Assembly: GCF_026008495.1 (NCBI RefSeq)
Contig: NZ_BQUN01000120.1
Coordinates: 1 to 62,927, forward strand
DNA length: 62,927 nucleotides
Direction: 5' to 3'
From: Streptomyces sp. A012304
Lineage (GTDB): Bacteria > Actinomycetota > Actinomycetes > Streptomycetales > Streptomycetaceae
Shown here: one piece after another, positions 52,925 to 62,912 of the stretch
Layout: every line of letters starts with the position of its first letter
How positions within the stretch are numbered: position 1 is the stretch's first letter
Translations under genes and position numbers: made by a program
The notes under the pieces: model-generated
Database searches by the model: none
The model's input: the letters and a program-made list of their open reading frames with translations, nothing else
Told to the model about the DNA's origin: nothing

Positions 52925-54228
52925 CGGCGGGCTCCGGGCCGGTCGGGGACGGGAGCCTGGGGCGGCACCGACGGCCGGGTCTCGTCGGCGGTCACGACCG
53001 GATGCCAGCCGTCGCGTTCGACGACCCGGGCCAGCGCGTCGACCATCCGGGGGTCGAACTGGCTGCCCGCGCACCGCTGGAGCTCCTCCAGCGCCACCGG
53101 CACCGGCCGGGCCCTGCTGTAGCAGCGCGTCGAGGTCATCGCGTCGAAGGCGTCCGCGACCGCCACCACCCGCGCGCACTCCGGGATCTGGCTGCCGACC
53201 AGCCCGTAGGGGTAGCCGCTGCCGTCGACCCGCTCGTGGTGGTGGAGGATCGCCGAGCGGGCCTCACCGAGGAAGGAGATGCCCCGGGTGATCTCATGGC
53301 CGTACTCGGGGTGCAGTTCGATCACGCGCCGTTCCTCGGGGGTCAGCGGCCCGTCCTTGCGCAGCAGCCGGGTGGGGACGCCGAGCTTGCCCACGTCGTG
53401 CAGGATCCCGGCGAAGCGGAGCACCTCGACGCGGCCCTCGTCCATGCCGAGTTCGCGCGCGATCAGCATCGACGCCTGGCCGACCCGCTCGCTGTGGCCG
53501 CGGGTGTAGCCGTCCTTGATGTCGACGGCCTGCACCAGCGCGCGGATGGTGGCCTGGTGGGCGGCCCGCTCGCGGTGGTACTGCGCGAACACCCACCAGG
53601 AGACGCCCATCGGGAACAGCACCAGCAGCGCGGCGACCGGCCCGTAGGGGCTGCGCCACAGGACGGCCATCATCAGTCCGGCGAGTCCGTGCACCGCCAC
53701 CGGTGCGAGCAGCCGCAGGAACAGTCCGTGCCAGGCCCGCCGCAGCGGCAGCCCCTCGGCCAGCGCGAGGATCCCGCCGTCGAGCGTGGCGAGGACGAGG
53801 CAGAACACCAGCACGGCGGCGCCCGCCGACAGCAGGGCGCGCGGCACGTCGGACGCCATGACGGCGTCCCGGGTGTCCAGCGCGCAGTGCATCGCGGCCG
53901 CGGCCCACACGCCGATCACCAGATGGGCGGCCCGCCAGATCCGCCGCAGCAGGAAGGGCCGTTGTTCGACGAGCAGGAGCAGTGCGCCGGGCAGCGGGAC
54001 GAGCGCGGCGGCGGGCGGCGGCAGCAGGAAGGTCCCGGCGAGCAGCACGGGGTAGAAGGTGCCGGCGAACCAGCGCCGGGCGATCTGCTCACCGCCCGCG
54101 TACAGCGCGGCGAGCAGCACGACGGCCCACCAGGGCGTGGATATCGTCGGCAGCGGCGCCAGACAGATCAGCGCCCCGAGGGCGACGCAGACGACGTACG
54201 CGCGTGCCCGCGACGGAATCCCCTCCAT
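52921..54228 (-). CDS. Membrane HD-GYP domain protein
   Basis: 435 residues from the ATG at 54228 (GGGGGAGGG upstream). About eight membrane helices come first. The HD-GYP domain begins near residue 240: VDIKDGYTRGHSERVGQASMLI, AGILHDVGKLGVP, ELHPEYGHEI and ILHHHERVDGSGYPYGL, so all metal ligands are present. Members often degrade cyclic-di-GMP or cGAMP; this branch in Streptomyces is not well tested. First of two coupled genes. Confidence 0.87.
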   Translation of the reverse strand: MEGIPSRARAYVVCVALGALICLAPLPTISTPWWAVVLLAALYAGGEQIARRWFAGTFYPVLLAGTFLLPPPAAALVPLPGALLLLVEQRPFLLRRIWRAAHLVIGVWAAAAMHCALDTRDAVMASDVPRALLSAGAAVLVFCLVLATLDGGILALAEGLPLRRAWHGLFLRLLAPVAVHGLAGLMMAVLWRSPYGPVAALLVLFPMGVSWWVFAQYHRERAAHQATIRALVQAVDIKDGYTRGHSERVGQASMLIARELGMDEGRVEVLRFAGILHDVGKLGVPTRLLRKDGPLTPEERRVIELHPEYGHEITRGISFLGEARSAILHHHERVDGSGYPYGLVGSQIPECARVVAVADAFDAMTSTRCYSRARPVPVALEELQRCAGSQFDPRMVDALARVVERDGWHPVVTADETRPSVPPQAPVPDRPGARR

Positions 54229-54349
54229 GTCGCCCTCCCCCGGCCACACTTTCTCCAGGCTCCGGAGCCTAGGGTGGCGGGGGGCGGCGACACGGGCGTA
54301 TCAGTCGCGGATTAGCACATTCGGGTGACGGTGTCCGACTCCCGGGCGG

Positions 54350-54648
54350 TCAGGACTCCTGAGGGGTCGCTGTCACGTCGTGCTCGGGCACGGCCTGGCC
54401 GGAGCGGATCAGGTCGATCCGGCCCATGACCTTGGCGCGCAGGTCGGTGGGCACGTCGTCCTGTCCGCAGCACCGCTTGACCAGCTTCTTCACGGCCTGC
54501 TCCAGGCCGTACTTCTCCAGGCAGGGCGAGCACTCCTCGAAGTGGTGCTCGAACTTCGTGCAGTCGGCGTCCGGCATCTCTCGGTCCAGGAACTCGTAGA
54601 GATGGTCCAGGACCTCACTGCAGTCCGTCTCGTGCGGCTCTCCGCAGC

Positions 54649-54652
<4 letters not shown>
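54350..54652 (-). CDS. rsrA: Zinc-containing redox-sensitive anti-sigma factor
   Basis: 100 residues. ZAS motif H37-x3-C41-x2-C44 with C11; C3 and C31 are also present. Under thiol oxidation C11 joins C41 or C44 in a disulfide, zinc leaves and sigma-R is freed. Its start overlaps the sigR stop by four bases (54649-54652). Confidence 0.96.
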
Positions 54653-55344
<692 letters not shown>

Positions 55345-55569
55345 CTCCTCAAGATCGCGGGCAGAACCCATGCCGGTCCCGCTCGAATCGGAGGATAGAC
55401 GACTACCCGCGCCTGCCGCCGCTCGAATAGGAGCGGTCTTGGCCGCGTGCAGCACCGTCCAGTCCAGATCGGCACGGCTGCTGCGGCTCGGGCACATAGT
55501 CGAACCCATGCGGCGGACTTCCTCTCCCCATGACGTCGGTGCTGCGTGTTCAGCACTTCTGTCGGGCTC

Positions 55570-55595
55570 AACAGCGGTCCGCCCCGCAACATTCC
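55570..55595 (-). promoter_or_regulatory. Sigma-R-dependent promoter of sigR
   Basis: On the minus strand GGAAT (55595-55591) and GTT (55572-55570) are 18 bases apart, the exact sigma-R consensus. The transcript would start ~55 bases before the ATG at 55509 and include it, so induction should favour the longer isoform. Confidence 0.85.
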
Positions 55596-55602
55596 CCGTT
55601 CT

Positions 55603-56247
55603 TTACCCGAGGACGGCTCGCCCGAGTGACCCGACCCACCGGACGACCGCCGACGTGACGATCTCCAGGGCCTCTTCCTGGCTGATTCCGGCCCGTTTGG
55701 GCACGGCGAGGCCGTGGTCGGCGTACGGCACCTCGACCAGTTCGTGGTCGCCCTCGGGGAACTCGCCGGGCCGGCCGAAGGAGTCGTTGCCGCCCTGGAC
55801 GACGAGGGTGGGCACCCCGGCGCCGAGCAGTTCGCCGGCGCGGGACTTCTCCGGCCTGCCCGGCGGGTGCAGCGGGAAGCCGAGGGCGAGGACGGCGTGG
55901 GCACCGAGCTCTCCGGCGGTGCGGCAGGCCACCCGGGCCCCCGCCGACCGGCCGCCGGAGATCACCGGCAGGCCGGGCTTCGTGACCGCCGGCCAGATCC
56001 CGCGCCAGCCGGCGTCCAGGGTCTTCGGCGCGGGCGCCACCTTCTTGCCGGCCACCCGCCAGGGCTGCTCGACGAGCGCGACGCTCACCCCGTGCCCGGG
56101 GAGCACGGCGGCGAGGGCCTGGAGGTCGCGCGCCTCGATGCCGCCGCCGGCGCCGTGGCTCACCGCCAGCACCAGCCGGGGCTTCCTCGCCTTGTGCCAG
56201 GTGACGCGGGCGTCCCCCACGTCCGTGGTGATGATCTCGGTGGTCAC
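55603..56247 (-). CDS. Alpha/beta hydrolase (dienelactone-hydrolase-like)
   Basis: 214 residues from a GTG. It has HGAGGGIEARDLQAL near residue 30 and the nucleophile elbow GGRSAGARVACR (G-x-S-x-G), with the later HGLAVPKR His. KANL2/KANL3-like bacterial hydrolase group. It lies one base after the SRAP gene stop and ends just before the sigR promoter. Confidence 0.85.
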   Translation of the reverse strand: MTTEIITTDVGDARVTWHKARKPRLVLAVSHGAGGGIEARDLQALAAVLPGHGVSVALVEQPWRVAGKKVAPAPKTLDAGWRGIWPAVTKPGLPVISGGRSAGARVACRTAGELGAHAVLALGFPLHPPGRPEKSRAGELLGAGVPTLVVQGGNDSFGRPGEFPEGDHELVEVPYADHGLAVPKRAGISQEEALEIVTSAVVRWVGSLGRAVLG

Positions 56248-56248
56248 A

Positions 56249-57064
56249 TCAGAACAGTGTGCCCTCCTCGGGCCCCTCCAGCTCCTTCAGCAGCTCGGGG
56301 CCGTTGTTGCGGACGTTGCTGACGGCCGTGGACACCGGGTAGGCGCGCATCAGGCCGGCCGGCGGGGGCTCCAGCAGGGAGCGCAGGTCCTCGGCGTCGG
56401 TGCGGGAGGGGTCCAGCCAGGCGTCCCAGCGGTCGGGGGTGAGCATCAGCGGCATCCGGGGGTGGATGTCGGCCAGGGTGCGCGGGCCCTCGGCGGGCGA
56501 CCCGGCCAGCGGGGTCGTCTCCGCCTCGGTGGTGAGCACCGAGCAGGTCACCCACCAGGCGCGCGGATGGTCGTCGGGCAGCGTGCGGTCCCGCCAGAAC
56601 TCGTACAGCCCGGCCATCGCGAAGACCGAGCCGTCGGCGGGCAGGACGAAGTACGGCTGCTTGCGCGGCCGTTTCTTGCGGCCCTCGACCTCCAGCTCCC
56701 GTTCCTGCTGTCCGGTGACCCACTCGTAGTAGCCGTCGGCGGGCAGGATGCAGCGCCGGGCGGCGAAGGCGCGGCGGTAGGACGGCTTCTCGTGGACGGT
56801 CTCCGAGCGCGCGTTGATCATCCGGGCGCCGCCCTCGGGGGTCTTCGCCCAGGACGGGACCAGGCCCCAGCTGAGCTTGCGCAGCTGGCGAACCGGACGC
56901 GGGTCCTCCACGTCCTTCAGAGGACGGTCCAGGACCGCGTAGACCTCCTTGGTCGGGGCGACGTTGTAGTCGGGCGCCAGGGTCTCCTCCGGCTCCCACT
57001 TCTCGATCTCGAAGATTCCTGCGAGATCCTCGGGGCTGCGACTCGCTGCATACCGTCCGCACAT
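56249..57064 (-). CDS. SRAP (HMCES/YedK) DNA-protein crosslink protein
   Basis: 271 residues. The catalytic Cys2 in MCGRYAAS fixes the start. Other motifs: YNVAPT, SWGLVPSWA, NARSETV, RCILPADGYYEW and HPRMPLML. It forms a thiazolidine link with abasic sites in single-stranded DNA and shields them during replication. Co-transcribed with the hydrolase. Confidence 0.94.
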   Translation of the reverse strand: MCGRYAASRSPEDLAGIFEIEKWEPEETLAPDYNVAPTKEVYAVLDRPLKDVEDPRPVRQLRKLSWGLVPSWAKTPEGGARMINARSETVHEKPSYRRAFAARRCILPADGYYEWVTGQQERELEVEGRKKRPRKQPYFVLPADGSVFAMAGLYEFWRDRTLPDDHPRAWWVTCSVLTTEAETTPLAGSPAEGPRTLADIHPRMPLMLTPDRWDAWLDPSRTDAEDLRSLLEPPPAGLMRAYPVSTAVSNVRNNGPELLKELEGPEEGTLF

Positions 57065-57114
57065 GCGTGCCACACTGCCAGACTCCGTACGACGAGAGGG
57101 AGCCACCTAGACAT

Positions 57115-57837
57115 ATGGACAGCACCGCCGCCACCGCGCTGCCCGACCTCTGGGACCGTCTCGTCGGCACCCAGACCGACCCGGATCTGTGGGTGGTGTT
57201 CGCCACCATGGTGGCGGCGCTCGCCATGGTCCTCCCCCACACCCTGTGGCGGGTCTCCCGCAACGCGATCACCATCGCCCACGAGGGCGGTCACGGCCTG
57301 GTCGCCCTGCTGACGGGCCGCACCCTGACCGGCATACGGCTGCACTCGGACACCAGCGGCCTGACCGTCAGCCGCGGCAAGCCGCACGGCCTCGGCATGA
57401 TCCTGACGGCGGCGGCCGGCTACACCGCTCCCCCGCTGCTGGGCCTGGGCGGTGCCTCCCTGCTGAGCGCCGGACGCATCACGCTGCTGCTGTGGCTGGC
57501 GACGGCCCTGCTGGTGGCGATGCTGGTGATGATCCGCAACGCCTACGGCGCGCTGACGGTGGTCCTCACCGGCGGCACGTTCCTGGTGGTGTCGTGGCTG
57601 ACCGGGCCCCAGGTGCAGGCGGCGTTCGCGTACACGGTGGTGTGGTTCCTGCTGCTGGGCGGGGTACGGCCCGCCTTCGAGCTCCAGGCGAAGCGCTCGC
57701 GCGGTGGCGCGGGCGACTCGGACGCGGACCAGTTGTCACGCCTGACGCACGTACCGGCCGCGTTGTGGCTGTTCCTGTTCCACGCGGTGTCAGTGTGTTC
57801 GCTGCTGGGCGGGGGGCGCTGGCTGCTGGAGGTGTGA
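57115..57837 (+). CDS. M50-like integral membrane metalloprotease
   Basis: 240 residues, six or so membrane helices. The zinc motif HEGGH lies in ITIAHEGGHGLVALLTG (~residue 58). The later ligand Asp/Asn is probably in VMIRNAYGALTVVLTGG. This is the M50B-like group of small bacterial membrane peptidases without PDZ domains. Substrate unknown. Divergent from the SRAP gene. Confidence 0.85.
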   Translation: MDSTAATALPDLWDRLVGTQTDPDLWVVFATMVAALAMVLPHTLWRVSRNAITIAHEGGHGLVALLTGRTLTGIRLHSDTSGLTVSRGKPHGLGMILTAAAGYTAPPLLGLGGASLLSAGRITLLLWLATALLVAMLVMIRNAYGALTVVLTGGTFLVVSWLTGPQVQAAFAYTVVWFLLLGGVRPAFELQAKRSRGGAGDSDADQLSRLTHVPAALWLFLFHAVSVCSLLGGGRWLLEV

Positions 57838-57920
57838 GGCCCCCGTCCGGCCCCGCTCGGGGGCGCGACCAGCCACGACGTCGCCGCACTCGAACCGTGG
57901 CCTCCTTATACAGTGGGGCC

Positions 57921-59237
57921 ATGGCCCCACACCCCGCCCACACCGGCCTCTGGCCCGCCCCGCACGCGAGCGAGGCCGTCGACGCGACGGTCCACGTGCC
58001 GGGGTCCAAGTCGGTCACCAACCGCGCCCTGGTCCTCGCCGCGCTCGCCTCCGAACCGGGATGGCTGCGCCGCCCCCTGCGCTCCCGCGACACGCTGCTG
58101 ATGGCCGGTGCCCTGCGCGCGATGGGCGTGGGCATCGAGGAGGGCGTGGGTCCCGACGGCACGGGTGAGGCCTGGCGGGTCCTCCCGGCGGGGCTGCGCG
58201 GCCCGGCCACCGTCGACGTCGGCAACGCCGGCACCGTGATGCGGTTCCTGCCGCCGGTCGCCGCGCTCTGCGACGGCCCCGTCCGCTTCGACGGCGACCC
58301 CCGTTCGTACGAACGCCCCCTGAACGGCGTCATCGACGCGCTGCGCGTGCTCGGCGCCCGGATCGACGACGACGGCCGGGGCTCGCTGCCGCTGACGGTG
58401 CACGGCTCGGGCGCGCTGGACGGCGGCCCGGTGGAGATCGACGCGTCCTCGTCCTCGCAGTTCGTGTCGGCGCTGCTGCTCTCCGGCCCGCGCTTCAACC
58501 AGGGCGTCGAGGTCCGCCACACCGGCTCCACGCTGCCCTCCATGCCGCACATCCGGATGACCGTCGACATGCTGCGCGGGGTCGGCGCCCAGGTGGACAC
58601 CCCGGAGTCGGGCGGCGAGCCGAACGTCTGGCGGGTCACGCCGGGCGCCCTGCTCGGCCGGGACCTGACCATCGAGCCGGACCTGTCCAACGCCCAGCCG
58701 TTCCTGGCGGCCGCGCTGGTGACCGGCGGCCGGGTGCTGGTCCCCGACTGGCCGGCCCGCACCACCCAGCCGGGTGACCGGCTGCGGGAGATCTTCACCG
58801 AGATGGGCGGTTCCTGCGACCTGACCGAGTACGGCCTGGTCTTCACCGGCACCGGCTCGATCCACGGCATCGATGTCGACCTGGGCGACGTCGGCGAGCT
58901 GGCCCCGGGCGTCGCGGCGGTCGCCGCCCTCGCGGACTCCCCGTCCACCCTGCGGGGCGTGGCCCATCTGCGGCTGCACGAGACGGACCGGCTGGCCGCG
59001 CTGACCAAGGAGATCAACGAGCTCGGCGGTGACGTCACCGAGACCGCCGACGGCCTGCACATCCGCCCGCGCCCGCTGCACGGCGGCACCTTCCACACCT
59101 ACGACGACCACCGCATGGCCACGGCCGGAGCGGTCATCGGCCTCGCCGTCGAGGGCGTGCTGATCGAGAACGTGGCGACCACCGCGAAGACACTGCCGGA
59201 CTTCCCCGAGCTGTGGACCGGGATGCTCGGGGTTTAG
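57921..59237 (+). CDS. aroA: 3-phosphoshikimate 1-carboxyvinyltransferase (EPSP synthase)
   Basis: 438 residues. It makes EPSP from shikimate-3-phosphate and PEP. Motifs: VPGSKSVTNRALVLAA near the N-terminus, VGNAGTVMRFLPP, SSSSQFVSALLLS, LRLHETDRLAAL and TYDDHRMATAGAVIGL. It is followed by rsgA after 10 bp, a usual actinobacterial pair. Confidence 0.97.
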   Translation: MAPHPAHTGLWPAPHASEAVDATVHVPGSKSVTNRALVLAALASEPGWLRRPLRSRDTLLMAGALRAMGVGIEEGVGPDGTGEAWRVLPAGLRGPATVDVGNAGTVMRFLPPVAALCDGPVRFDGDPRSYERPLNGVIDALRVLGARIDDDGRGSLPLTVHGSGALDGGPVEIDASSSSQFVSALLLSGPRFNQGVEVRHTGSTLPSMPHIRMTVDMLRGVGAQVDTPESGGEPNVWRVTPGALLGRDLTIEPDLSNAQPFLAAALVTGGRVLVPDWPARTTQPGDRLREIFTEMGGSCDLTEYGLVFTGTGSIHGIDVDLGDVGELAPGVAAVAALADSPSTLRGVAHLRLHETDRLAALTKEINELGGDVTETADGLHIRPRPLHGGTFHTYDDHRMATAGAVIGLAVEGVLIENVATTAKTLPDFPELWTGMLGV

Positions 59238-59247
59238 GGACTTCGCC

Positions 59248-60258
59248 ATGCGCCGCTACGGCAAGCACACCGACGAGGACGACATCCGCAGCCGTCCGAA
59301 CCGCAAGGGCAACCGGCCGCGGACGAACATCCGGCCCAAGCACGAGGACGCCGCCGAAGGCATGGTCCTCACCGTCGACCGGGGCCGTCTGACGTGCCTC
59401 GTCGAGGACCGGATCGTGATGGCGATGAAGGCCAGGGAACTCGGCCGCAAGGCGGCGGTCGTGGGCGACCGGGTCGCGCTGGTGGGCGACATGTCCGGGA
59501 AGAAGGACACGCTCGCGCGGATCGTGCGCATCGAGGAACGCACCTCGGTGCTGCGCCGCACCGCGGACGACGACGACCCCTACGAGCGTGTCGTCGTCGC
59601 CAACGCCGACCAGCTGGCGATCGTCACCGCCCTGGCCGACCCCGAGCCCCGCCCCCGCCTGATCGACCGCTGCCTGGTCGCGGCCTTCGACGGCGGCCTG
59701 GAGCCGCTGCTGGTGCTGACCAAGTCGGACCTGGCCTCGGCGGACAAGATGCTGGAGCTGTACGGCGACCTGGACATCCCGTACGTCGTCACCAGTCGTG
59801 AGGAACTGGAGGACGGCGGCGCGGCGGACCGGGTGCGCGAGTATCTGGCGGGGCGGATCACGGCGTTCGTGGGTCACTCGGGCGTCGGTAAGACGACTCT
59901 GGTCAACGCGCTGGTCCCGGAGGACCGGCGGCGCCTGACCGGCCATGTCAACGCGGTGACCGGCCGCGGCCGCCACACCACGACCTCGGCTTTGGCCCTC
60001 CCCCTGGCGGGAACCGACGACTGGGTGATCGACACCCCGGGCGTACGCTCCTTCGGCCTCGCGCACATCGACCCGTCCCGCGTGATCCACGCCTTCCCGG
60101 ACCTGGAGCCGGGTACGGCGGCCTGCCCGCGCGCGTGCAGCCACGACGAGCAGGACTGCGCGCTGGACGCGTGGGTCGCCGAGGGCCACGCGGATCCGGC
60201 GCGGCTGTACTCCCTGCGGCGGCTGCTGTCCACGCGCGAACGCACGGAGGGCGACTGA
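59248..60258 (+). CDS. rsgA: Ribosome small-subunit maturation GTPase
   Basis: 336 residues. N-terminal OB fold, then a circularly permuted GTPase: G4 LTKSD (~155), G1 GHSGVGKTTLVNALV (~205) and G3 DTPGVRSFGLAH. The C-terminal zinc motif is C-P-R-A-CSHDEQDC. It frees RbfA from late 30S particles. In operon with aroA. Confidence 0.95.
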   Translation: MRRYGKHTDEDDIRSRPNRKGNRPRTNIRPKHEDAAEGMVLTVDRGRLTCLVEDRIVMAMKARELGRKAAVVGDRVALVGDMSGKKDTLARIVRIEERTSVLRRTADDDDPYERVVVANADQLAIVTALADPEPRPRLIDRCLVAAFDGGLEPLLVLTKSDLASADKMLELYGDLDIPYVVTSREELEDGGAADRVREYLAGRITAFVGHSGVGKTTLVNALVPEDRRRLTGHVNAVTGRGRHTTTSALALPLAGTDDWVIDTPGVRSFGLAHIDPSRVIHAFPDLEPGTAACPRACSHDEQDCALDAWVAEGHADPARLYSLRRLLSTRERTEGD

Positions 60259-60334
60259 CCTCCGCGTTGTTTGTGAGTGGCTGAGTCCGGTAAGTGCATA
60301 ATCGCACCGAGCCGCATACACGGGAGGACAGCAC

Positions 60335-60658
60335 ATGGCGTGGCTGCTGGTCATCGTCGCGGGCCTGCTCGAGACCGGCTTCGCCGTCTGCCTGAAGCTG
60401 TCGCACGGTTTCACCCGGCTGTGGCCGACCATCGCCTTCTGCGTGTTCGCCCTCGGCAGCTTCGGCCTGCTGACCCTCTCGCTGAAGAAACTCGACGTCG
60501 GCCCGGCGTACGCCGTCTGGACCGGCATCGGCGCGGCGGGCACCGCGATCTACGGCATGATCTTCCTCGGTGACCTGGTGTCGACCCTGAAGATCGTCTC
60601 GATCAGCCTGGTGATCATCGGTGTGATCGGACTGCAACTGTCGGGGTCGGCGCACTGA
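60335..60658 (+). CDS. Small multidrug resistance family exporter, Gdx/SugE type
   Basis: 107 residues, four membrane helices. The essential Glu is in GLLETGFAVCLK (residue 13). The pattern AYAVWTGIGAAGTAIYGM and the HGFTRLWP loop point to the guanidinium exporter (Gdx/SugE) branch rather than EmrE. The 76-bp upstream region is too short for a guanidine riboswitch and none is seen. Its dimer is expected to be antiparallel. Confidence 0.88.
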   Translation: MAWLLVIVAGLLETGFAVCLKLSHGFTRLWPTIAFCVFALGSFGLLTLSLKKLDVGPAYAVWTGIGAAGTAIYGMIFLGDLVSTLKIVSISLVIIGVIGLQLSGSAH

Positions 60659-60691
60659 GGACGCCGCCGAGCGACGCGGCGCGTCACGCGG

Positions 60692-61288
60692 CTAAGAACG
60701 CAGCGCGCCCTGGATGAGGTCGGCGACGCCGCCCTGCTCCGGCGGAGCGGCCACACAGGACAGGGCGAGCCGGACGACGAGTTCGCAGGAGCGCACCAGG
60801 TCGGCGGTGTCCGCCCGGGCGGCGCCGGGTCCGCCGAGCGCGGCCACGGCTCGGTCGCGGACGGTCGCCACGAGTTCGCCGGGCGAGGGCAGCGGGCCGT
60901 CCGCCCGCCGCTGCGCCGGGACCACGGAGGAGGACGGCACCGCCGAGAGGGTCGGCGAGGGCAGTCGCTCGCTCCAGAAGCCGGTGAGGATGGCTCGTAC
61001 GAGCACGTTGTCGCGGGCGGCCGAGGTGGTCCACTCGGCGGCGGCGGTGAGCCGTTCCCGGTGGTCGCCGTGCACGGCCAACGCCCGCTCGATCCCGGCG
61101 AGATAGCCGTCGGCCTCCCGCCGCACCAGCGCGCGGGCCAGCCCTTCCTTGCTGCCGAACTCGTTGTACAGGGTCTGCCGGGACACCCCGGCCGCCGCCG
61201 CGACGTCCACCATCCGCACGGCGGCCCACGGCCGACGCGCGAGCGCCGTGAAAGCGGCGTCCAGTAGGGATTCCCGCGCTGCAGGCAT
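60692..61288 (-). CDS. TetR-family transcriptional regulator
   Basis: 198 residues from the ATG at 61288; GGGGAGG lies at better spacing to it than to the ATG three bases upstream. HTH: LLDAAFTALARRPWAAVRMVDVAAAAGVSRQTLYNEFGSKEGLARALV. The C-terminal domain has a Pro/Ser-rich insertion (ERLPSPTLSAVPSSSV). It is convergent with the SMR exporter and may control it, or control hisN, which lies divergently beyond a 243-bp gap. Neither is shown. Confidence 0.87.
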   Translation of the reverse strand: MPAARESLLDAAFTALARRPWAAVRMVDVAAAAGVSRQTLYNEFGSKEGLARALVRREADGYLAGIERALAVHGDHRERLTAAAEWTTSAARDNVLVRAILTGFWSERLPSPTLSAVPSSSVVPAQRRADGPLPSPGELVATVRDRAVAALGGPGAARADTADLVRSCELVVRLALSCVAAPPEQGGVADLIQGALRS

Positions 61289-61531
61289 CATCGCCTCCCC
61301 ACGGCGAGCGACTCTGGGCCCAGACTTGACGCGCCCGCAGGCACTGTCAAGGGTGCGCGCGACCGCCGGGGCGGTGAAGCGACGGGCGGCCGTGCGCGGG
61401 GCACGGGCCGCACCGCCGGCCTCGGGCCACGCGACGGCCCCCCAGTACCGACGCCTGGCCTGCTCAAACCCCCTGTCCGCCCATCGGCCCCCGCTGGCCC
61501 CGCCGCGGCCGGGCCGGATAGCGTTCCCTCC

Positions 61532-62332
61532 ATGCCGGACTACCTCGACGACCTCCGCCTCGCGCACGTCCTCGCGGACGCCGCCGACGCCGCCACCATG
61601 GGCCGTTTCAAAGCCCTCGACCTCAAGGTCGAGACGAAACCGGACATGACCCCGGTGAGCGAGGCCGACCGGGCGGCCGAGGAACTCGTCCGCGGCCAGC
61701 TCCAGCGCGCCCGCCCGCGCGACGCGATCCTCGGCGAGGAGTACGGCGTGGAGGGCACCGGCCCCCGCCGCTGGGTGATCGACCCGATCGACGGCACCAA
61801 GAACTACGTGCGCGGCGTCCCCGTCTGGGCCACCCTGATCTCCCTCATGGAGGCGGCGGAGGGCGGCTACCAGCCCGTCGTCGGCGTCGTCTCGGCGCCC
61901 GCCCTCGGCCGCCGCTGGTGGGCCGCGAAGGGCCACGGCGCCTTCACCGGCCGCAGCCTCTCCTCGGCCACCCGCCTGCACGTCTCGCGGGTGTCGAAGC
62001 TCGCGGACGCCTCCTTCGCGTACTCCTCCCTCTCCGGCTGGGAGGAGCAGGGACGGCTGGACGGCTTCCTCGACCTCACCCGAGAGGTGTGGCGCACGCG
62101 CGCGTACGGCGACTTCTGGCCGTACATGATGGTCGCGGAGGGTTCGGTCGACCTGTGTGCCGAACCCGAGCTGTCCCTGTGGGACATGGCGGCGAACGCG
62201 ATCGTCGTGACGGAGGCCGGCGGCACCTTCACCGGCCTCGACGGCCGCCCGGGCCCGCACAGCGGCAACGCGGCCGCCTCGAACGGCCTGCTCCACGACG
62301 AGCTGCTGGGGTATCTCAACCAGCGGTCCTGA
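61532..62332 (+). CDS. hisN: Histidinol-phosphate phosphatase (inositol monophosphatase family)
   Basis: 266 residues. Metal-binding motifs: LGEEYGVEGTGP, WVIDPIDGTKNYVRG and LWDMAANAIVVTEAGG. In Streptomyces the IMPase protein at this locus, near rsgA and aroA, serves as the missing histidinol phosphatase. Inositol-phosphate activity is the alternative. Confidence 0.9.
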   Translation: MPDYLDDLRLAHVLADAADAATMGRFKALDLKVETKPDMTPVSEADRAAEELVRGQLQRARPRDAILGEEYGVEGTGPRRWVIDPIDGTKNYVRGVPVWATLISLMEAAEGGYQPVVGVVSAPALGRRWWAAKGHGAFTGRSLSSATRLHVSRVSKLADASFAYSSLSGWEEQGRLDGFLDLTREVWRTRAYGDFWPYMMVAEGSVDLCAEPELSLWDMAANAIVVTEAGGTFTGLDGRPGPHSGNAAASNGLLHDELLGYLNQRS

Positions 62333-62480
62333 TCCGCACAGACGAGCGCGCACGCCCTCAATTGGCCACGCGCGCCCTCTTGTTGACCCTCCCTTTGCCT
62401 GCGACTCTGAGAGCACCCCCACTTGTGAACTTGTGAACCGCTGAACTATCCGAGCGGTTCCTGGAGGTGACTCGGAACCC

Positions 62481-62912
62481 ATGCTGGAAGAACCCCTGCT
62501 GGAACGCGACGAACCCATGCTGGTACGCGACGCCATGAGCACCCTGGTCCTCGTCATCGGCCCCGACCACACCCTCCGCCAGGCCGCCGCCCTGATGTCC
62601 GCCCGCCGCGTCGGCGCGGCCGTGGTCCTCGACCCGGACGCCGGCGGCATCGGCATCCTCACCGAGCGCGACGTCCTGAACTCCGTCGGCCTCGGCCAGA
62701 ACCCGGACACCGAGCGCACCCACGCCCACACCACCAACGACGTCGTCTTCGCCACCCCGACCTGGACCCTGGAGGAGGCGGCCCGCGCCATGGCCCACGG
62801 CGGCTTCCGCCACCTCATCGTCCTCGACGGCGGCGAACCGGCCGGGATCGTCTCGGTCCGCGACATCATCCGCTGCTGGGTGCCCGCCAGGCAGCCCGCG
62901 TCGGCCCTGTGA
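62481..62912 (+). CDS. CBS-domain pair protein
   Basis: 143 residues: two CBS motifs (VRDAMSTLVLVIGPDHTLRQAAALM and TNDVVFATPTWTLEEAARAMAHGGFRHLIVLD). It should bind adenosyl nucleotides. The GGAGGTGA binding site precedes the ATG at 62481. There is no fused effector domain. The gene ends 15 bp before the window edge. Confidence 0.9.
   Translation: MLEEPLLERDEPMLVRDAMSTLVLVIGPDHTLRQAAALMSARRVGAAVVLDPDAGGIGILTERDVLNSVGLGQNPDTERTHAHTTNDVVFATPTWTLEEAARAMAHGGFRHLIVLDGGEPAGIVSVRDIIRCWVPARQPASAL

Noticed and set aside
60259..60334. Guanidine riboswitch before the Gdx/SugE-type exporter
   Set aside because: The gap is only 76 bp and shows none of the conserved stem motifs; I cannot support a riboswitch.
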